Shown piece after piece: positions 34,272 to 46,300 of a stretch of 64,000 nucleotides of DNA. The notes under the pieces were generated by a model that searched no databases, was not told the DNA's origin, and saw nothing but the letters and a program-made list of their open reading frames with translations. The translations under genes were made by a program, and so were the position numbers. How positions within the stretch are numbered: the stretch's first letter is position 1; every line of letters begins with the position of its first letter. The DNA is from Hydrogenovibrio halophilus DSM 15072 (GTDB lineage Bacteria > Pseudomonadota > Gammaproteobacteria > Thiomicrospirales > Thiomicrospiraceae), in the NCBI RefSeq assembly GCF_000384235.1, contig NZ_KB913033.1:1061164-1125163 (forward strand), given 5' to 3'.

Positions 34272-36164
34272 TTGCCAGTGACCACCCTCATTTATGACGC
34301 CGCACAGAAAGAAACTTTTGACGCCGACATTTTGCCTGAGCTGGAAGCCTTTCTGGGAGAGAACCACGACCTCAAAACGCTGGCCTACGAAGGCCAGTCT
34401 CTCACGGACTGGTCGCCGCAAGGCGAGGTCTGGTGCTGGTTGGGCGATGAGGCCCTGTATGATTTGATTCCATTGGCGGTAAAACAGGGCTGGACGCTGG
34501 GGTTTTTGCCGCATCCGGAGATGACGCGGTCTCTGCGCGCGTTTCGGGTGGCAGAAGATTTGCCTGACGCTCTGGAAGCGCTGTCGGAGGAGACCGAGCC
34601 GTTTGCCACCGATTTAATGTATTGCAATGACTCGCTGGTGTTGGGCTCGGTGATGATTGGCCACCCCAATATCATGAAACCGGCGTCACTGGTGGATGAG
34701 AGCCTGTGGTGCAAGCTGAAAAACCTGCTGGTGATGACAGCCAATATCAGCAAAAACTGTCTGCTGCCGTTCAAATGCAAAACCGCCAAAGACACCGAAA
34801 TCAGTACCGCGGCTTTGGGCGTGACCCTGGTCTATCGGCCCGGCAACAGCGAGTTCACCAAACGCGTGGTGGGCGAAACCGAAAAAGACGAGCCCATGTT
34901 GCATGCGGTGATTCTGGCCCCCACCAGCATTGTGCAGGTGCTGCATTTTCTGTTTACCAAAGTGCTGCCGCGCTACGTGCAGGCCAAACAGACGTTGCCG
35001 GAGTATGTGGGCTATGTCAAAACCCAGTCGATGGACATCAACGGCAGCGATGACATCCAGTACAGTGTCGATGGCGAAACCCTGCATGCGGACAAGGTGG
35101 CGGTACGTGTCGAGGCCGATGTGCTGTCGGTGCGCAATGCGAAATTGCCGGAAAAAGACACCAGCAAGGAGTTAAAGGAAACGGTCAAGATTCAGCGTCT
35201 GCCCAAGGGGCAGGCGGTCAAGGAACTGATCAACCGACGCCTGCCTTGGATTCACCACGCCGATCAGGAAGAGGTGCGTGAGACTTTTGTCACCCTGAAG
35301 GAGAACGCCCAGACCAGTGAATCCTATCTGGTGTTGATGATTCTGGCGTCCTTGCTGGGCACCGTCGGTCTGTTTGCCAATTCCGCGCCGGTGATCATCG
35401 GGGCGATGATTCTGGCACCGTTGATGTCGCCGATCATTTCGTTTTCCATGGGCGTGTTGCGCCAGAATTCGGATTTGATTGTGACCAGTGGCAAAACGCT
35501 GGTGGCCGGTGTCGGGGTCAGTTTGCTGTTTGGCACCCTCCTGACCCTGTTGATTCCGTTGCAGGTGATCAACAGCGAAATCGGCGCGCGTTTGAGCCCC
35601 AATCTGCTCGATCTGGGCGTGGCGATTCTCTCCGGCATTGCCGGGGCCTATGCCAGTGCGCGGCATGAAGTGGCCAAAAGTCTGGCCGGGGTCGCGATTG
35701 CGGTCGCGCTGGTGCCACCTCTGGCCGTGGCCGCCATTGGCATTGGCTGGTGGGACTGGCAGGTCTTCTGGGGCGCGTTTTTGCTGTTTGTGACCAACCT
35801 GGTGGGCATTGTGCTGGCGGCTTCGGCCACCTTTCTGCTACTGGGTTTCAGCGCCTTCCATATTGCCAAAAAAGGCTTGATTCTGTCGCTGGGCGTGGCC
35901 GCCGTGGTCAGCATTCCGCTGGTGTTTGCGTTCGGGTCCCTGGTGCAGGAACAAAAAGTGGTCTACACCCTGGAAGGCATGAAACTGGAAGGCGTGGAAC
36001 TGCGAGATGTGCGCATTCGCAGCAATGACCCACTGGTGATTTCATCGCGGCTGTTGTCGGATCAGGCCTTGAGCGTGCAGGAAGTGGACGCGGTCAAGGC
36101 CGCGATTGAAACGCGACTGAATCAATCGGTGCAACTGGAAGCCACCACCGCGGTGATTCGCTAA
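34272..36164 (+). CDS. TIGR00341/DUF389 membrane protein
   Basis: A 630-residue protein. The first ~300 residues are soluble and look like a diacylglycerol-kinase-type catalytic domain joined to a DUF389 unit. The C-terminal half is DUF389, with several helices and the repeated pattern SAPVIIGAMILAPLMSPIIS. The function of the family is not established. The start is TTG at 34272, supported by GGAG six bases upstream; a GTG two codons later is too far from it. It diverges from the pigment operon and converges on yoeB with a 5-bp gap. Confidence 0.83.
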   Translation: MPVTTLIYDAAQKETFDADILPELEAFLGENHDLKTLAYEGQSLTDWSPQGEVWCWLGDEALYDLIPLAVKQGWTLGFLPHPEMTRSLRAFRVAEDLPDALEALSEETEPFATDLMYCNDSLVLGSVMIGHPNIMKPASLVDESLWCKLKNLLVMTANISKNCLLPFKCKTAKDTEISTAALGVTLVYRPGNSEFTKRVVGETEKDEPMLHAVILAPTSIVQVLHFLFTKVLPRYVQAKQTLPEYVGYVKTQSMDINGSDDIQYSVDGETLHADKVAVRVEADVLSVRNAKLPEKDTSKELKETVKIQRLPKGQAVKELINRRLPWIHHADQEEVRETFVTLKENAQTSESYLVLMILASLLGTVGLFANSAPVIIGAMILAPLMSPIISFSMGVLRQNSDLIVTSGKTLVAGVGVSLLFGTLLTLLIPLQVINSEIGARLSPNLLDLGVAILSGIAGAYASARHEVAKSLAGVAIAVALVPPLAVAAIGIGWWDWQVFWGAFLLFVTNLVGIVLAASATFLLLGFSAFHIAKKGLILSLGVAAVVSIPLVFAFGSLVQEQKVVYTLEGMKLEGVELRDVRIRSNDPLVISSRLLSDQALSVQEVDAVKAAIETRLNQSVQLEATTAVIR

Positions 36165-36169
36165 CGTCT

Positions 36170-36433
36170 TTAATAGTGATAGCGACAGGCGATGATGGTG
36201 AGTTGTCGATCGTCCACAGCGTAGACCAGACGGTGACTGGCGTCGATGCGTCTGGACCAGAAACCGCTTAAGTTCTCCTTGAGGGGTTCGGGTTTGCCAA
36301 TGCCTTCAAACGGGGTGCGCAGGGTGGCACGAATGAGTTTGTTGATGCGTTTTAACGTTTTCCTGTCCTGACTTTGCCAATATTCATAATCGCTCCAGGC
36401 ACGTTCTGTCCAGGAGAGAATCTCAATCGACAT
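36170..36433 (-). CDS. yoeB: YoeB mRNA interferase toxin
   Basis: An 87-residue Txe/YoeB toxin. It cleaves mRNA on the ribosome near start codons when YefM is degraded. LSWTERAWSDYEYWQSQDRK at the start, then GKPEPLKENLSGFWSRRI and the ending HRLVYAV..IIACRYHY match YoeB, including the catalytic Glu, Arg and His region. The ATG at 36433 overlaps the yefM stop by 11 bp. Confidence 0.93.
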   Translation of the reverse strand: MSIEILSWTERAWSDYEYWQSQDRKTLKRINKLIRATLRTPFEGIGKPEPLKENLSGFWSRRIDASHRLVYAVDDRQLTIIACRYHY

Positions 36434-36680
36434 CGATCAAGCCTTTTTCCTCCGTCTTGCCTGAACGGTATTGTTCAATCGACGTTTTTAAATGCGATGC
36501 GTTCCCGGGCGAACTTAATAAGTGAACCGTTTCCATCAAACTGTCGAAGTAGTCCTGTGACATCACGATGGCATTGTCGGCATCGCGACGGGTAATCAGG
36601 GTGTAATCGGCATTATCGACCACGCCATCCAATACGGCTTTCAAGCTGTTTCTTGCGTCTGTGTAGCTGACCACTTGCAT
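36423..36680 (-). CDS. yefM: YefM antitoxin
   Basis: An 85-residue Phd/YefM antitoxin: VVSYTDARNSLKAVLDGVVD, then LITRRDADNAIVMSQDYFDS, followed by a charged, disordered tail that neutralises YoeB. The N-terminal dimer binds its own operator; a TGTACA core lies 44 bp before the start (36724-36729), as in the E. coli yefM promoter. It forms an operon with yoeB. Confidence 0.93.
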   Translation of the reverse strand: MQVVSYTDARNSLKAVLDGVVDNADYTLITRRDADNAIVMSQDYFDSLMETVHLLSSPGNASHLKTSIEQYRSGKTEEKGLIDVD

Positions 36681-36723
36681 GGTTGTGTCTCCAATGAAAA
36701 AAGTGTGCTTTTATTTTAAAACA

Positions 36724-36729
36724 TGTACA
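36724..36729. promoter_or_regulatory. Putative YefM operator core
   Basis: TGTACA in an AT-rich stretch upstream of yefM matches the core hexamer bound by E. coli YefM. It is a single copy with no exact second hexamer nearby. Confidence 0.4.
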
Positions 36730-36772
36730 TTTAATTGTCCATGTCTGGCTGTATTGAAACATTTCAGACAAT

Positions 36773-36795
36773 AAAAAACCCGCTTGCGCGGGTTT
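36773..36795 (-). terminator. Rho-independent terminator after phosphoribulokinase
   Basis: Read leftward, stem AAACCCGC / GCGGGTTT with a four-base loop ends in TTTTTT, a strong intrinsic terminator 47 bp after the phosphoribulokinase stop. It also shields yefM. Confidence 0.8.
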
Positions 36796-36811
36796 GAAAA
36801 TCTTCAAAAAC

Positions 36812-36823
36812 ACCAGGCCTGGT
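36812..36823. repeat. Dispersed palindrome ACCAGGCCTGGT
   Basis: A perfect copy in AAAAACACCAGGCCTGGTG then CTTTTT, between the phosphoribulokinase stop and its terminator. Confidence 0.9.
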
Positions 36824-36841
36824 GCTTTTTCATCTTGTTGT

Positions 36842-37777
36842 TTACTGCTTGGCCATGGCTGCGCGTTTGCGCTCGACCAGGTTGTGGATGATGGGGGACA
36901 TCATCAGATCCATGGCCTGGATCATGTGCTGACCGCCACAGACCAGGGTTTCCTCATTCTGCAGGAAGGCACCGGGAATTTCGTTTTTGACCGCTTCCAG
37001 ATCGATGTCCTGGTGACGCACGTGGCAGATGATCAGGGAATCTTCCGGTTTGGGGCCTTCCGGTGCGTCCTCGGAGATGGTGGAGAACGGATCGGAGGTG
37101 TCGATCAGCGGCACCCGGTGGAAGTTGATGTGGGTGCGGTGGAACTGGGGCACGATGGTTTCGATGTAATCGGGCATGCGCTCCAGAATCACATCACGGA
37201 CCTGTTCGACCGAATAAGGGCGTTCGGAGGTGTCGCGGTAGATTTTCTGCATCCATTCGATGTTGATCGAAGGGGCGACCCCAATGCCCAGATCCACATA
37301 CTGAGCCACATCGTGCATGCCTTCTTCCGGACCGTGATCTTTACGTTTGACCATGCCGTGCAGACCTTCATAGAACAACACGTCCGTGCCTTCTGGAATC
37401 GGTTCCCAAGGGGTGAATTCGCCCGGGTTCAGATCGGTGCCCAAGCGCGCATTGTGCTCTTTGGCTTCGTCTTCGCTGTGGATGTAATAACGACGCTTTC
37501 CGGTCGCGGATTCCTTGTATTCCTTGAACAGCGCTTCCAGTTCATTGAACAGGTTGGCGTGCTCGGAAAAGTGGGTCAGTACCGGACCGCCGCTTTCCTT
37601 GGATTCGGCCACGCGTTTTTTCATTTCCACGCGCGGGAACTTGTGGTAGCTGTCGCCTTCGACAATCGCGACTTTCAGACTTTCACGGTCGAAGATTTTT
37701 TCGACGGCGCGCTTGACGAACGATGTGCCGGCACCGGAAGATCCGGTAACGGTAACAATAGGATGTTCTACTGACAT
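36842..37777 (-). CDS. prk: Phosphoribulokinase
   Basis: A 311-residue bacterial-type phosphoribulokinase. The P-loop is GSSGAGTS near the N-terminus, and family segments include EGDSYHKF, HFSEHANLF, LFYEGLHGM and GGQHMIQ. It phosphorylates ribulose 5-phosphate to ribulose 1,5-bisphosphate, the Calvin-cycle step before RuBisCO. PrkB-like proteins occur in heterotrophs such as E. coli, so without RuBisCO nearby this does not prove CO2 fixation. It stands alone between a palindrome-bearing leader and a terminator, so it is a single-gene unit. Confidence 0.92.
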   Translation of the reverse strand: MSVEHPIVTVTGSSGAGTSFVKRAVEKIFDRESLKVAIVEGDSYHKFPRVEMKKRVAESKESGGPVLTHFSEHANLFNELEALFKEYKESATGKRRYYIHSEDEAKEHNARLGTDLNPGEFTPWEPIPEGTDVLFYEGLHGMVKRKDHGPEEGMHDVAQYVDLGIGVAPSINIEWMQKIYRDTSERPYSVEQVRDVILERMPDYIETIVPQFHRTHINFHRVPLIDTSDPFSTISEDAPEGPKPEDSLIICHVRHQDIDLEAVKNEIPGAFLQNEETLVCGGQHMIQAMDLMMSPIIHNLVERKRAAMAKQ

Positions 37778-37898
37778 AGATTGTCTCCTTCAATTGATCA
37801 CAAGCGATAAAGGGAGCCTTTACAACTTGTGTGGTGTTGCCACCATGCTTAGTTTTAAAAATTCGGTAAATGCGTGCCCGGTTTCTATCTCCGTTTTC

Positions 37899-37910
37899 AC
37901 CAGGCCTGGT
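37899..37910. repeat. Dispersed palindrome ACCAGGCCTGGT with TTTT/AAAA flanks
   Basis: A perfect copy with TTTTC on the left and CAAAA on the right, in the 236-bp gap between gyrB and the phosphoribulokinase start. No gene is seen in the rest of this gap. Confidence 0.92.
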
Positions 37911-38013
37911 CAAAATGGCGTCTATTTAATCGGATTTTGGCCTGAGGTGCAATTTTCATTTTTATGACAAGGACTTATCGGCCCTGTTCATCGGTGTGGC
38001 CCCGTGTTTCGGG

Positions 38014-40494
<2,481 letters not shown>

Positions 40495-40625
40495 TCAGAA
40501 AATGGAAGTCAGCCAGCGCCGATTGAAACGTGATGCACCGAATTCTTCCAATCGCGCGATTTTACCACAAATGCTGCCCATTTGTAGGGAGATTCGCATA
40601 CACGGTTATGGGTGAAGGGAGGGGG

Positions 40626-41708
40626 TTAAGAGGCCGTACGCATTGGCAGACAGGGCTTCTGCTCGGCCTGCTTGAATTGTTTTTGCATGGCGGCGCGGCG
40701 CTTTTGTGCCTGGACGTATTCGGCTGGCTGCGGTTGAATCAGATACAGAAAATCGCCTTTTTCAAACGTCTGTTCATCGGCCTGAGCAAGCCAGCCGTGA
40801 GCCTGTTCCGGTTCAATCCGCACCGGGCTGATGACCGCGATCCTGAGTTGGGGGGCACGCTGGGCGAGTGCGGCGACGGTGCCCAGAAATTCGTCACTGT
40901 GGAAGGCGCCGTTCAAATGCAGAATTTGGGCATCTGGATGGTCACGTTTGGCGTTTAAGAGGCTTTCGGCCATGGTGTTGTCACGCAGCAATTGGGCCTG
41001 GTAGCTTTGCCGTTGGCGTTGGGTCACGTCTGTTTTCTTGGGGGACGTGGATTCGCCATGGGCTTGCCCGGTAACAAACTCGAAAAATCTGGGCTGGTAG
41101 CCAGGTGGGTCATAAAATGGGTTCTGTGCCACCCAGTCCCGCTGGTTCGGGGGCAGGCGGTTCAAGTAGTCCGGGCCATGCCGACCCACGCAACGCACAA
41201 TCCTGCCCGGGGCATTGGCTGCCACCACGGGCAGAAAATGGCGCTTGGCAAATTCGATCATCGGGCGATAGCTGCCGGTGTAATTGGGCCAGGCGTCGGT
41301 TTCGTCGGTCAGGGTTTTTTCGCCGATCTGACTTTCCAGATAGCGTTCGATCACGGCCTGGTCATCGCGCTCAAACTGTTCCAGACTCAGAATCTGATTG
41401 GGGTGTTGCGCAAACAGCGCGGCCTGCAACTGGGCCTGCAGCAGATGCGAGGCCTGATTGCCGTGGTATTCCCCCACAAAAATGACGTCTGCGTGGGCCA
41501 GCTTTTTGACCAGGCCTGGTAAGTTTGTGGGCTCGCGGGTGTCACGATCGATCAGATGGTAGTCGTAAAGATGGGTCAGAGGCGCGAACTGGGCAGGGGG
41601 ATTCTGAGCAACCGAATCGCTTTGGGACGACGGAAACTGGCTGCAGCCACTGAGGCCAGCCAGCGCAGTCAGCGCCAGCGTGAAAAAGAATGGCTGTTCA
41701 GTTTTCAT
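40626..41708 (-). CDS. ChaN-family haem-binding lipoprotein
   Basis: A 360-residue lipoprotein with the lipobox LSGC after a hydrophobic signal. The ChaN-like domain is shown by FVGEYHGNQASHLLQ and LSLEQFERDDQAV, with the NGAFHSDEF segment later. Relatives bind haem and appear in iron-uptake loci. The ATG at 41708 overlaps the SYLF gene by 11 bp, so the two are co-translated. A perfect palindrome (41509-41520) encodes L-P-G-L-V-K between the lipidated N-terminus and the domain, in a stretch likely to be linker. The ending is rich in charged residues. Confidence 0.8.
   Translation of the reverse strand: MKTEQPFFFTLALTALAGLSGCSQFPSSQSDSVAQNPPAQFAPLTHLYDYHLIDRDTREPTNLPGLVKKLAHADVIFVGEYHGNQASHLLQAQLQAALFAQHPNQILSLEQFERDDQAVIERYLESQIGEKTLTDETDAWPNYTGSYRPMIEFAKRHFLPVVAANAPGRIVRCVGRHGPDYLNRLPPNQRDWVAQNPFYDPPGYQPRFFEFVTGQAHGESTSPKKTDVTQRQRQSYQAQLLRDNTMAESLLNAKRDHPDAQILHLNGAFHSDEFLGTVAALAQRAPQLRIAVISPVRIEPEQAHGWLAQADEQTFEKGDFLYLIQPQPAEYVQAQKRRAAMQKQFKQAEQKPCLPMRTAS
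41509..41520. repeat. Dispersed palindrome ACCAGGCCTGGT
   Basis: A perfect copy preceded by TTTTTG in the ChaN-like gene, read as L-P-G-L-V-K-K on the minus strand. Confidence 0.9.
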
Positions 41709-42345
41709 CCGGGAAATCGGAGCCGTGGGGGTTGGCTTCGCGGTACGCCGGTTGGCGCTGGTCCACCACCGCCTTAGGGATGAACGTGAATTTTTGCCCA
41801 CTGACGACGGCTTCGTACATCAGCCCGCCTCGAGCGATGATGAAGGTGGCCATGCCTTTGTAATAGCCGCCTTTGTTGACGGCGTTGTTCTGTCCGCCGC
41901 TGGCGCTGGCATTGGGACCGCGGGTGGTCGCTTCCGCCGAGGCCGATGCGGTGATGACCGTGGCGCTGGCCTGAGCCCCGAATTCATAGGTACCTTGGGT
42001 AAATCGGTCATAGTCTTCCTTGTTTTCAAAAAAGATGACCTGACTGTAGGCCTGGCCGCCCAGCTGAAAGCCGAATGTGGTTTGGGTCACGGTGACATCC
42101 CCGGTGTATTTGTGGTCCTTAAATACCCGGCCTTCCCCGTAGGCACCGCCCACAAACACCACGCCGGCTTTGCCGATTTTGGGGAAAACGGCATAACCAT
42201 AAGCGGTTTCAAAGTAAGGTTTGGCGGCTTTGGCGTCCAGAAACATCTTGATGGTGTCCCGGTATTCGTCGGCATGCGCCAGCGGTGCCAACAACATCAG
42301 AGCCATAAGCAACGTGCGAAAAAAGGTATGTTTCAGGAAAGTCAT
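41698..42345 (-). CDS. SYLF/YSC84 domain secreted protein
   Basis: A 215-residue protein with a signal peptide (TLLMALMLLAPLAHA) and a SYLF/YSC84 domain: YGYAVFPKIGKAGVVFVGG, YGEGRVF and VTQTTFGFQLGGQAYSQVIFF. SYLF domains bind lipids in eukaryotes; bacterial members are periplasmic or outer-membrane associated with unclear roles. A low-complexity Ala/Ser stretch lies in the second half (ASASAEATTRGPNASASGG). It overlaps the ChaN-like gene and diverges from the rhodanese gene. Confidence 0.85.
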   Translation of the reverse strand: MTFLKHTFFRTLLMALMLLAPLAHADEYRDTIKMFLDAKAAKPYFETAYGYAVFPKIGKAGVVFVGGAYGEGRVFKDHKYTGDVTVTQTTFGFQLGGQAYSQVIFFENKEDYDRFTQGTYEFGAQASATVITASASAEATTRGPNASASGGQNNAVNKGGYYKGMATFIIARGGLMYEAVVSGQKFTFIPKAVVDQRQPAYREANPHGSDFPDEN

Positions 42346-42503
42346 GCAAACGTCCTTGAATAGAGTCTTGACCAGCGAAAACCCTATTCTACCGCAAAAG
42401 GGTCATCAAGCGGAAGCCGCTCGCAAAGCGAGGCATGAGCCGAAGCCGGACCCGCTTCGAACTTGCCGCAAAGGCAGCGTAACGGCTTGGTTTTCATCGG
42501 TTT

Positions 42504-42532
42504 TTGACAATTATTGCAGGGTTTGCTAAGTT
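42504..42532 (+). promoter_or_regulatory. Sigma70-type promoter for the rhodanese gene
   Basis: TTGACA (42504-42509) and TAAGTT (42527-42532) are separated by 17 bp, about 70 bp before the rhodanese ATG. The rest of the 42346-42600 gap shows only imperfect inverted repeats around 42415-42485 and no gene. Confidence 0.55.
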
Positions 42533-42600
42533 CAAAGAAGACCTGAACCGAAAGGCTCTCTCAATTGTCGGGATCACATTTGGGTCAAAAGGGGGTTGTC

Positions 42601-43257
42601 ATGTTCTACAAATCCAGCATCTTAAGCGCTTGTTTTCTGGCGCTGACACTCAGTCAAACCGCCATGGCGGAAGAGTTGAAAGTCAAAATCACGCCGAAGC
42701 TTAGCCAAATCAGTGTCCAGCACAACGGCGAGCCGGTCACAATCCAACTCAATCAGGACCAAAGCAACACCATCGACAAGGATTACGCGTTGACGTCGCG
42801 TGCCTGTCCGCCTTTCTGCATTCAGCCGATCAAGATCGCACCCGGCGTGACCACGATTGGCGAACGAGAAATGCTCGACTTTCTGCAACGAAAATCGGAC
42901 GGTGACAGTTCGATTGTGGTCATCGATTCGCGCACGCCTGACTGGGTGGCGAAAGGCACCATTCCCGGCTCAATCAATCTGCCCTGGACCAAACTGCATC
43001 CCGAAGCCAGCGGTTACACGGCTTTTGAAGTGGAGGGCATTTTAAACTCGCGGTTTGATGTCAAGAAGGAGGCAGGAATCTGGGATTTTTCCGAGGCCAA
43101 AACCTTGGTGCTTTTCTGTAATGGGCCTTGGTGCGCGCAGTCGCCCACCAATATCAAAGCCTTGGTGAATTTAGGTTATCCTGCCCACAAACTGTTCTGG
43201 TATCGAGGCGGAATGCAGGCCTGGCAATCCATGGGCTTGACCACCGTCAAACCCTGA
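42601..43257 (+). CDS. Exported rhodanese-domain protein
   Basis: A 218-residue protein with a signal peptide (SSILSACFLALTLSQTAMA), so periplasmic. A rhodanese domain covers about residues 85-215, with the active-site Cys in VLFCNGPWCAQS; a second Cys is five residues later. A further CPPFC pair lies before the domain. It may transfer sulfane sulfur or act as a thiol oxidoreductase. A GGGGG run lies six bases before the ATG. The frame is open to 42565, but the upstream part is not a signal sequence. It converges on the RND pump gene. Confidence 0.83.
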   Translation: MFYKSSILSACFLALTLSQTAMAEELKVKITPKLSQISVQHNGEPVTIQLNQDQSNTIDKDYALTSRACPPFCIQPIKIAPGVTTIGEREMLDFLQRKSDGDSSIVVIDSRTPDWVAKGTIPGSINLPWTKLHPEASGYTAFEVEGILNSRFDVKKEAGIWDFSEAKTLVLFCNGPWCAQSPTNIKALVNLGYPAHKLFWYRGGMQAWQSMGLTTVKP

Positions 43258-43278
43258 AAAAAACCACATCAGTCAAAC

Positions 43279-43308
43279 CCCGTTTTCACCAAGCCTGGTG
43301 AAAACGGG
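43279..43308. terminator. Palindrome-derived bidirectional terminator
   Basis: A one-mismatch palindrome copy (ACCAAGCCTGGT, 43288-43299) extended by CCGTTTTC on the left and GAAAACGG on the right, giving a 13-bp arm between the convergent rhodanese and RND genes. A hairpin is likely; the T-rich flank on either strand could permit termination. Confidence 0.55.
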
Positions 43309-43324
43309 TGTCCAGCCGTGTCTG

Positions 43325-46300
43325 CTAGCTTTGAAATCGCCGGTGCCAGGCTTCCCGTGTCTGTTGGACGATTTGGAAGAACACGGGGATAAAGAAGATG
43401 GCGATGAGAATCAGGGCGAGCATGCCGCCGATGATGGTCAGGCCCACGTAAAAGCGGCTGGTCGCGCCTGCGCCGGTGGCAAACAGCAAGGGCATCACGC
43501 CCAGAATGAAGGACAGCGATGTCATCATCACCGGTCGAAAGCGCAGTTTGGCTGCGCTGAGAGCGGCGTCTGCAATGCTCAGACCGTTTTCTTTGCTGCG
43601 CTCCTTGCTGGCGAATTCGACCATTAAAATCGCGTTTTTGCTGGCAATGCCAATCAGCAGCACCATGCCGATCTGGGTATACAGGTTGTTGGTAAAGCCG
43701 GGCATGAGTTTGAGCGCCAGCAGTGCGCCCCAGAAGGCAATGACGACGGTGGCGATGATGGCAATGGGCAGGCTCCAGCTTTCGTATTGCGCCACCAGAA
43801 ACAGGTAGGCAAACAGGGTGGCGAGGGCAAAGATGATCAGAACCAGTTCGTTGGCTTTGAGGGCTTGCAGGGTGTTGCCGGTCCATTCGATGAAATAGCC
43901 CTCGGGCAAGGTCTCTTTCGCCAGCCGGTCCATGACGTCCACCGTCTGGATTTCACTGATGCCGGTTTTGGGCGTGATTTGCAAGTCGGCACTGCGCACC
44001 AGATTGTAACGGTTGATGCTGGACGGCCCGATTTCGGGCACCACTTCCAGCAGGGCGCTGGCGGGGACCAGATCGCCATTCCGAGAGCGGATTTTCAACC
44101 GTTTTATGTCATCGATCTGGTTGCGGTTGTCGGCATTGGCCTGTACTTGCACCTGATAATTGCGTCCTTTCAGTGTGAAGTCGTTGACGTATTCGCTGCC
44201 CAGTTGCGTGGCCAGGGTCTGATAAATCTGTTGCGGGCTCACGCCCAGCATTTGCGCCCTGTCGCGGAAGATGCGCACCTGGTATTGGGGCGTGGTGGCG
44301 CTGAAGGTGGTTTTGGCGCGTTCGATTGCGTCAGATTGATTGGCTTGATAGACCAGCCCGCGCAGGGTTTGCGCCATGGCCTGCACCGATTCGCCGCTTA
44401 AATCCTGCAGTTGCGCGCTCATGTCGCCGCTGAGCCCCAGCCCGTTGATCGCAGGCGGCGGGAAGGCAAAGGCGTTGGCCTCAGGCATGGATTCGAGCGA
44501 TTGATTGATCTGGCCCAGAATGCGATACCATTGGGTGTCTTCGCTGGTGCGTTCGCTCCAGTCGTCGAGAATCGCGATCATAAAAGCGCTGTTGGCCGCC
44601 AGCCCGGAGAAGAGGCTGTAGCCGGACACGGCGATGACATCGCTGATGCCGTCAATGGGTTTGAGGGTGTCGGTGACCGTTTTTGTAAAGTCCTCAGTGC
44701 GCGCCAGAGAAGCGCCGTCGGGCAACTGCACATTGATCATCAAAGCACCGCGGTCTTCGGGCGGGATGAAGCCGCCGGGCACGGTTTGAAACAGCCAGAC
44801 CGTGGCCGCGGCAAACAGCACAAACACGCCGAGCACGGTTTTGGGAAAGCGCAAAAGCGTGCCGATGCTGCTCACATAGCCATTGCGCACCTTGTCCAGT
44901 GCCCGGCCAAACGGCCGTGTCGGCGACAGTCTGGCCAGGGCGGAGGCCGCTTTGCTCCCGGTTGGGCGCAATAACAGGGCGCACAGCGCCGGAGACAGGG
45001 TCAGAGCGGTGAGAGAAGACAGAATCACCGCAAACGACAGGGTGGTGGCAAACTGGCGGTACAATTCGCCGGTGATGCCCGGCATAAAAGTAATGGGCAC
45101 AAACACCGCCAGCAAGACCAGAGTGGTCGCAATCACCGGCGCGGTCATCTGGCGCATGCTCTCGATGGTGATCCGCTTGCGGTCCAGTGCGTCGCTGTCG
45201 GCCTGATCAATCAGGCGCTGGGTGTTTTCGACCACAATGATCGCGTCATCCACCACGATGCCAATCGCCAGAATCAGCGCAAACAAGGTGATCATGTTCA
45301 GGTTGAAGCCAAAGGCAAAGAGCACGCCCATCACCCCGATCAAGGCAATCGGAATCGCCGTGGCCGGGATCAGGGTGGCGCGCCAGTCGCCCAGAAACAG
45401 CCAGGTCACCAGCACCACCAGTGAGAAGGTCATGGCCAGGGTTTTGACCACCTCCTGCACCGAAGCGCGCACCGACTCGGTGGTGTCATAGAGGATGTCG
45501 TAGCTGAGACCGTCGGGCATACGCTTGCCCTGGCGTGCCATTTCGGCATAAACCGCATCGGCCACTTCAATCGCGTTGGCACCGGGGGTTTGAAACACCG
45601 CCAGAGTGGCCGAGGCCTGGTTGTTCAAACGTGCATTGGCCAGATAGGATTTGGAGCCCAATCCCACTTCGGCCACGTCTTTCAGGCGTACCAGACCGCC
45701 TTCGGAGCTGGCGCGCAGCACAATCTGCTCAAAGGCTTCGGCATCGTTCAAGCGGCCATCGGCTTTCAGGGTGTATTGAAACGCCGGTGCTTCGCCTTGC
45801 GCGGTGCTTGAATCGGCAAACGGTGGGCCGCCGATGGTGCCGGCACTGGTCTGAATGTTCTGGCGGCGAATGGCCGTGACCACCTCCGAGCTGCTCAGAT
45901 TGTGCGCTTCGAGTTTGAGCGGGTCCAGCCAGATGCGCATGGCGTAGTCGTTCTGGCTGAGCTGTTGGGCATTGCCGACGCCGGGCACCCGTGACAGGGG
46001 TTGCTCCAGATTGCGCGCGGTGTAGTTGTTCAGAAACAGGGCGTCATAGCGTTCCTCGGGTGAGAACACGTTGATCACCATCAGCATGTTGCCGCTTTGT
46101 TTCTCGGTGGTAATGCCCTGTCGGGTCACCGCTTCGGGCAGCTTTGGGTGGGCCAGTGCCACCCGGTTCTGCACCTGCACCGCCGCCATGTCCGGGTCGG
46201 TGCCGACTTCAAAAGTGATGGTCAGTTGGTAATGGCCGTTATTGCTGCTTTGTGAGGACATATACAGCATCTTGTCGATGCCATTGACCTGCTCTTCAAT

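Noticed and set aside
36842-37777. Phosphoribulokinase as proof of autotrophy.
   Set aside because: PrkB-like proteins exist in heterotrophs and no RuBisCO or other Calvin-cycle gene is in the window.
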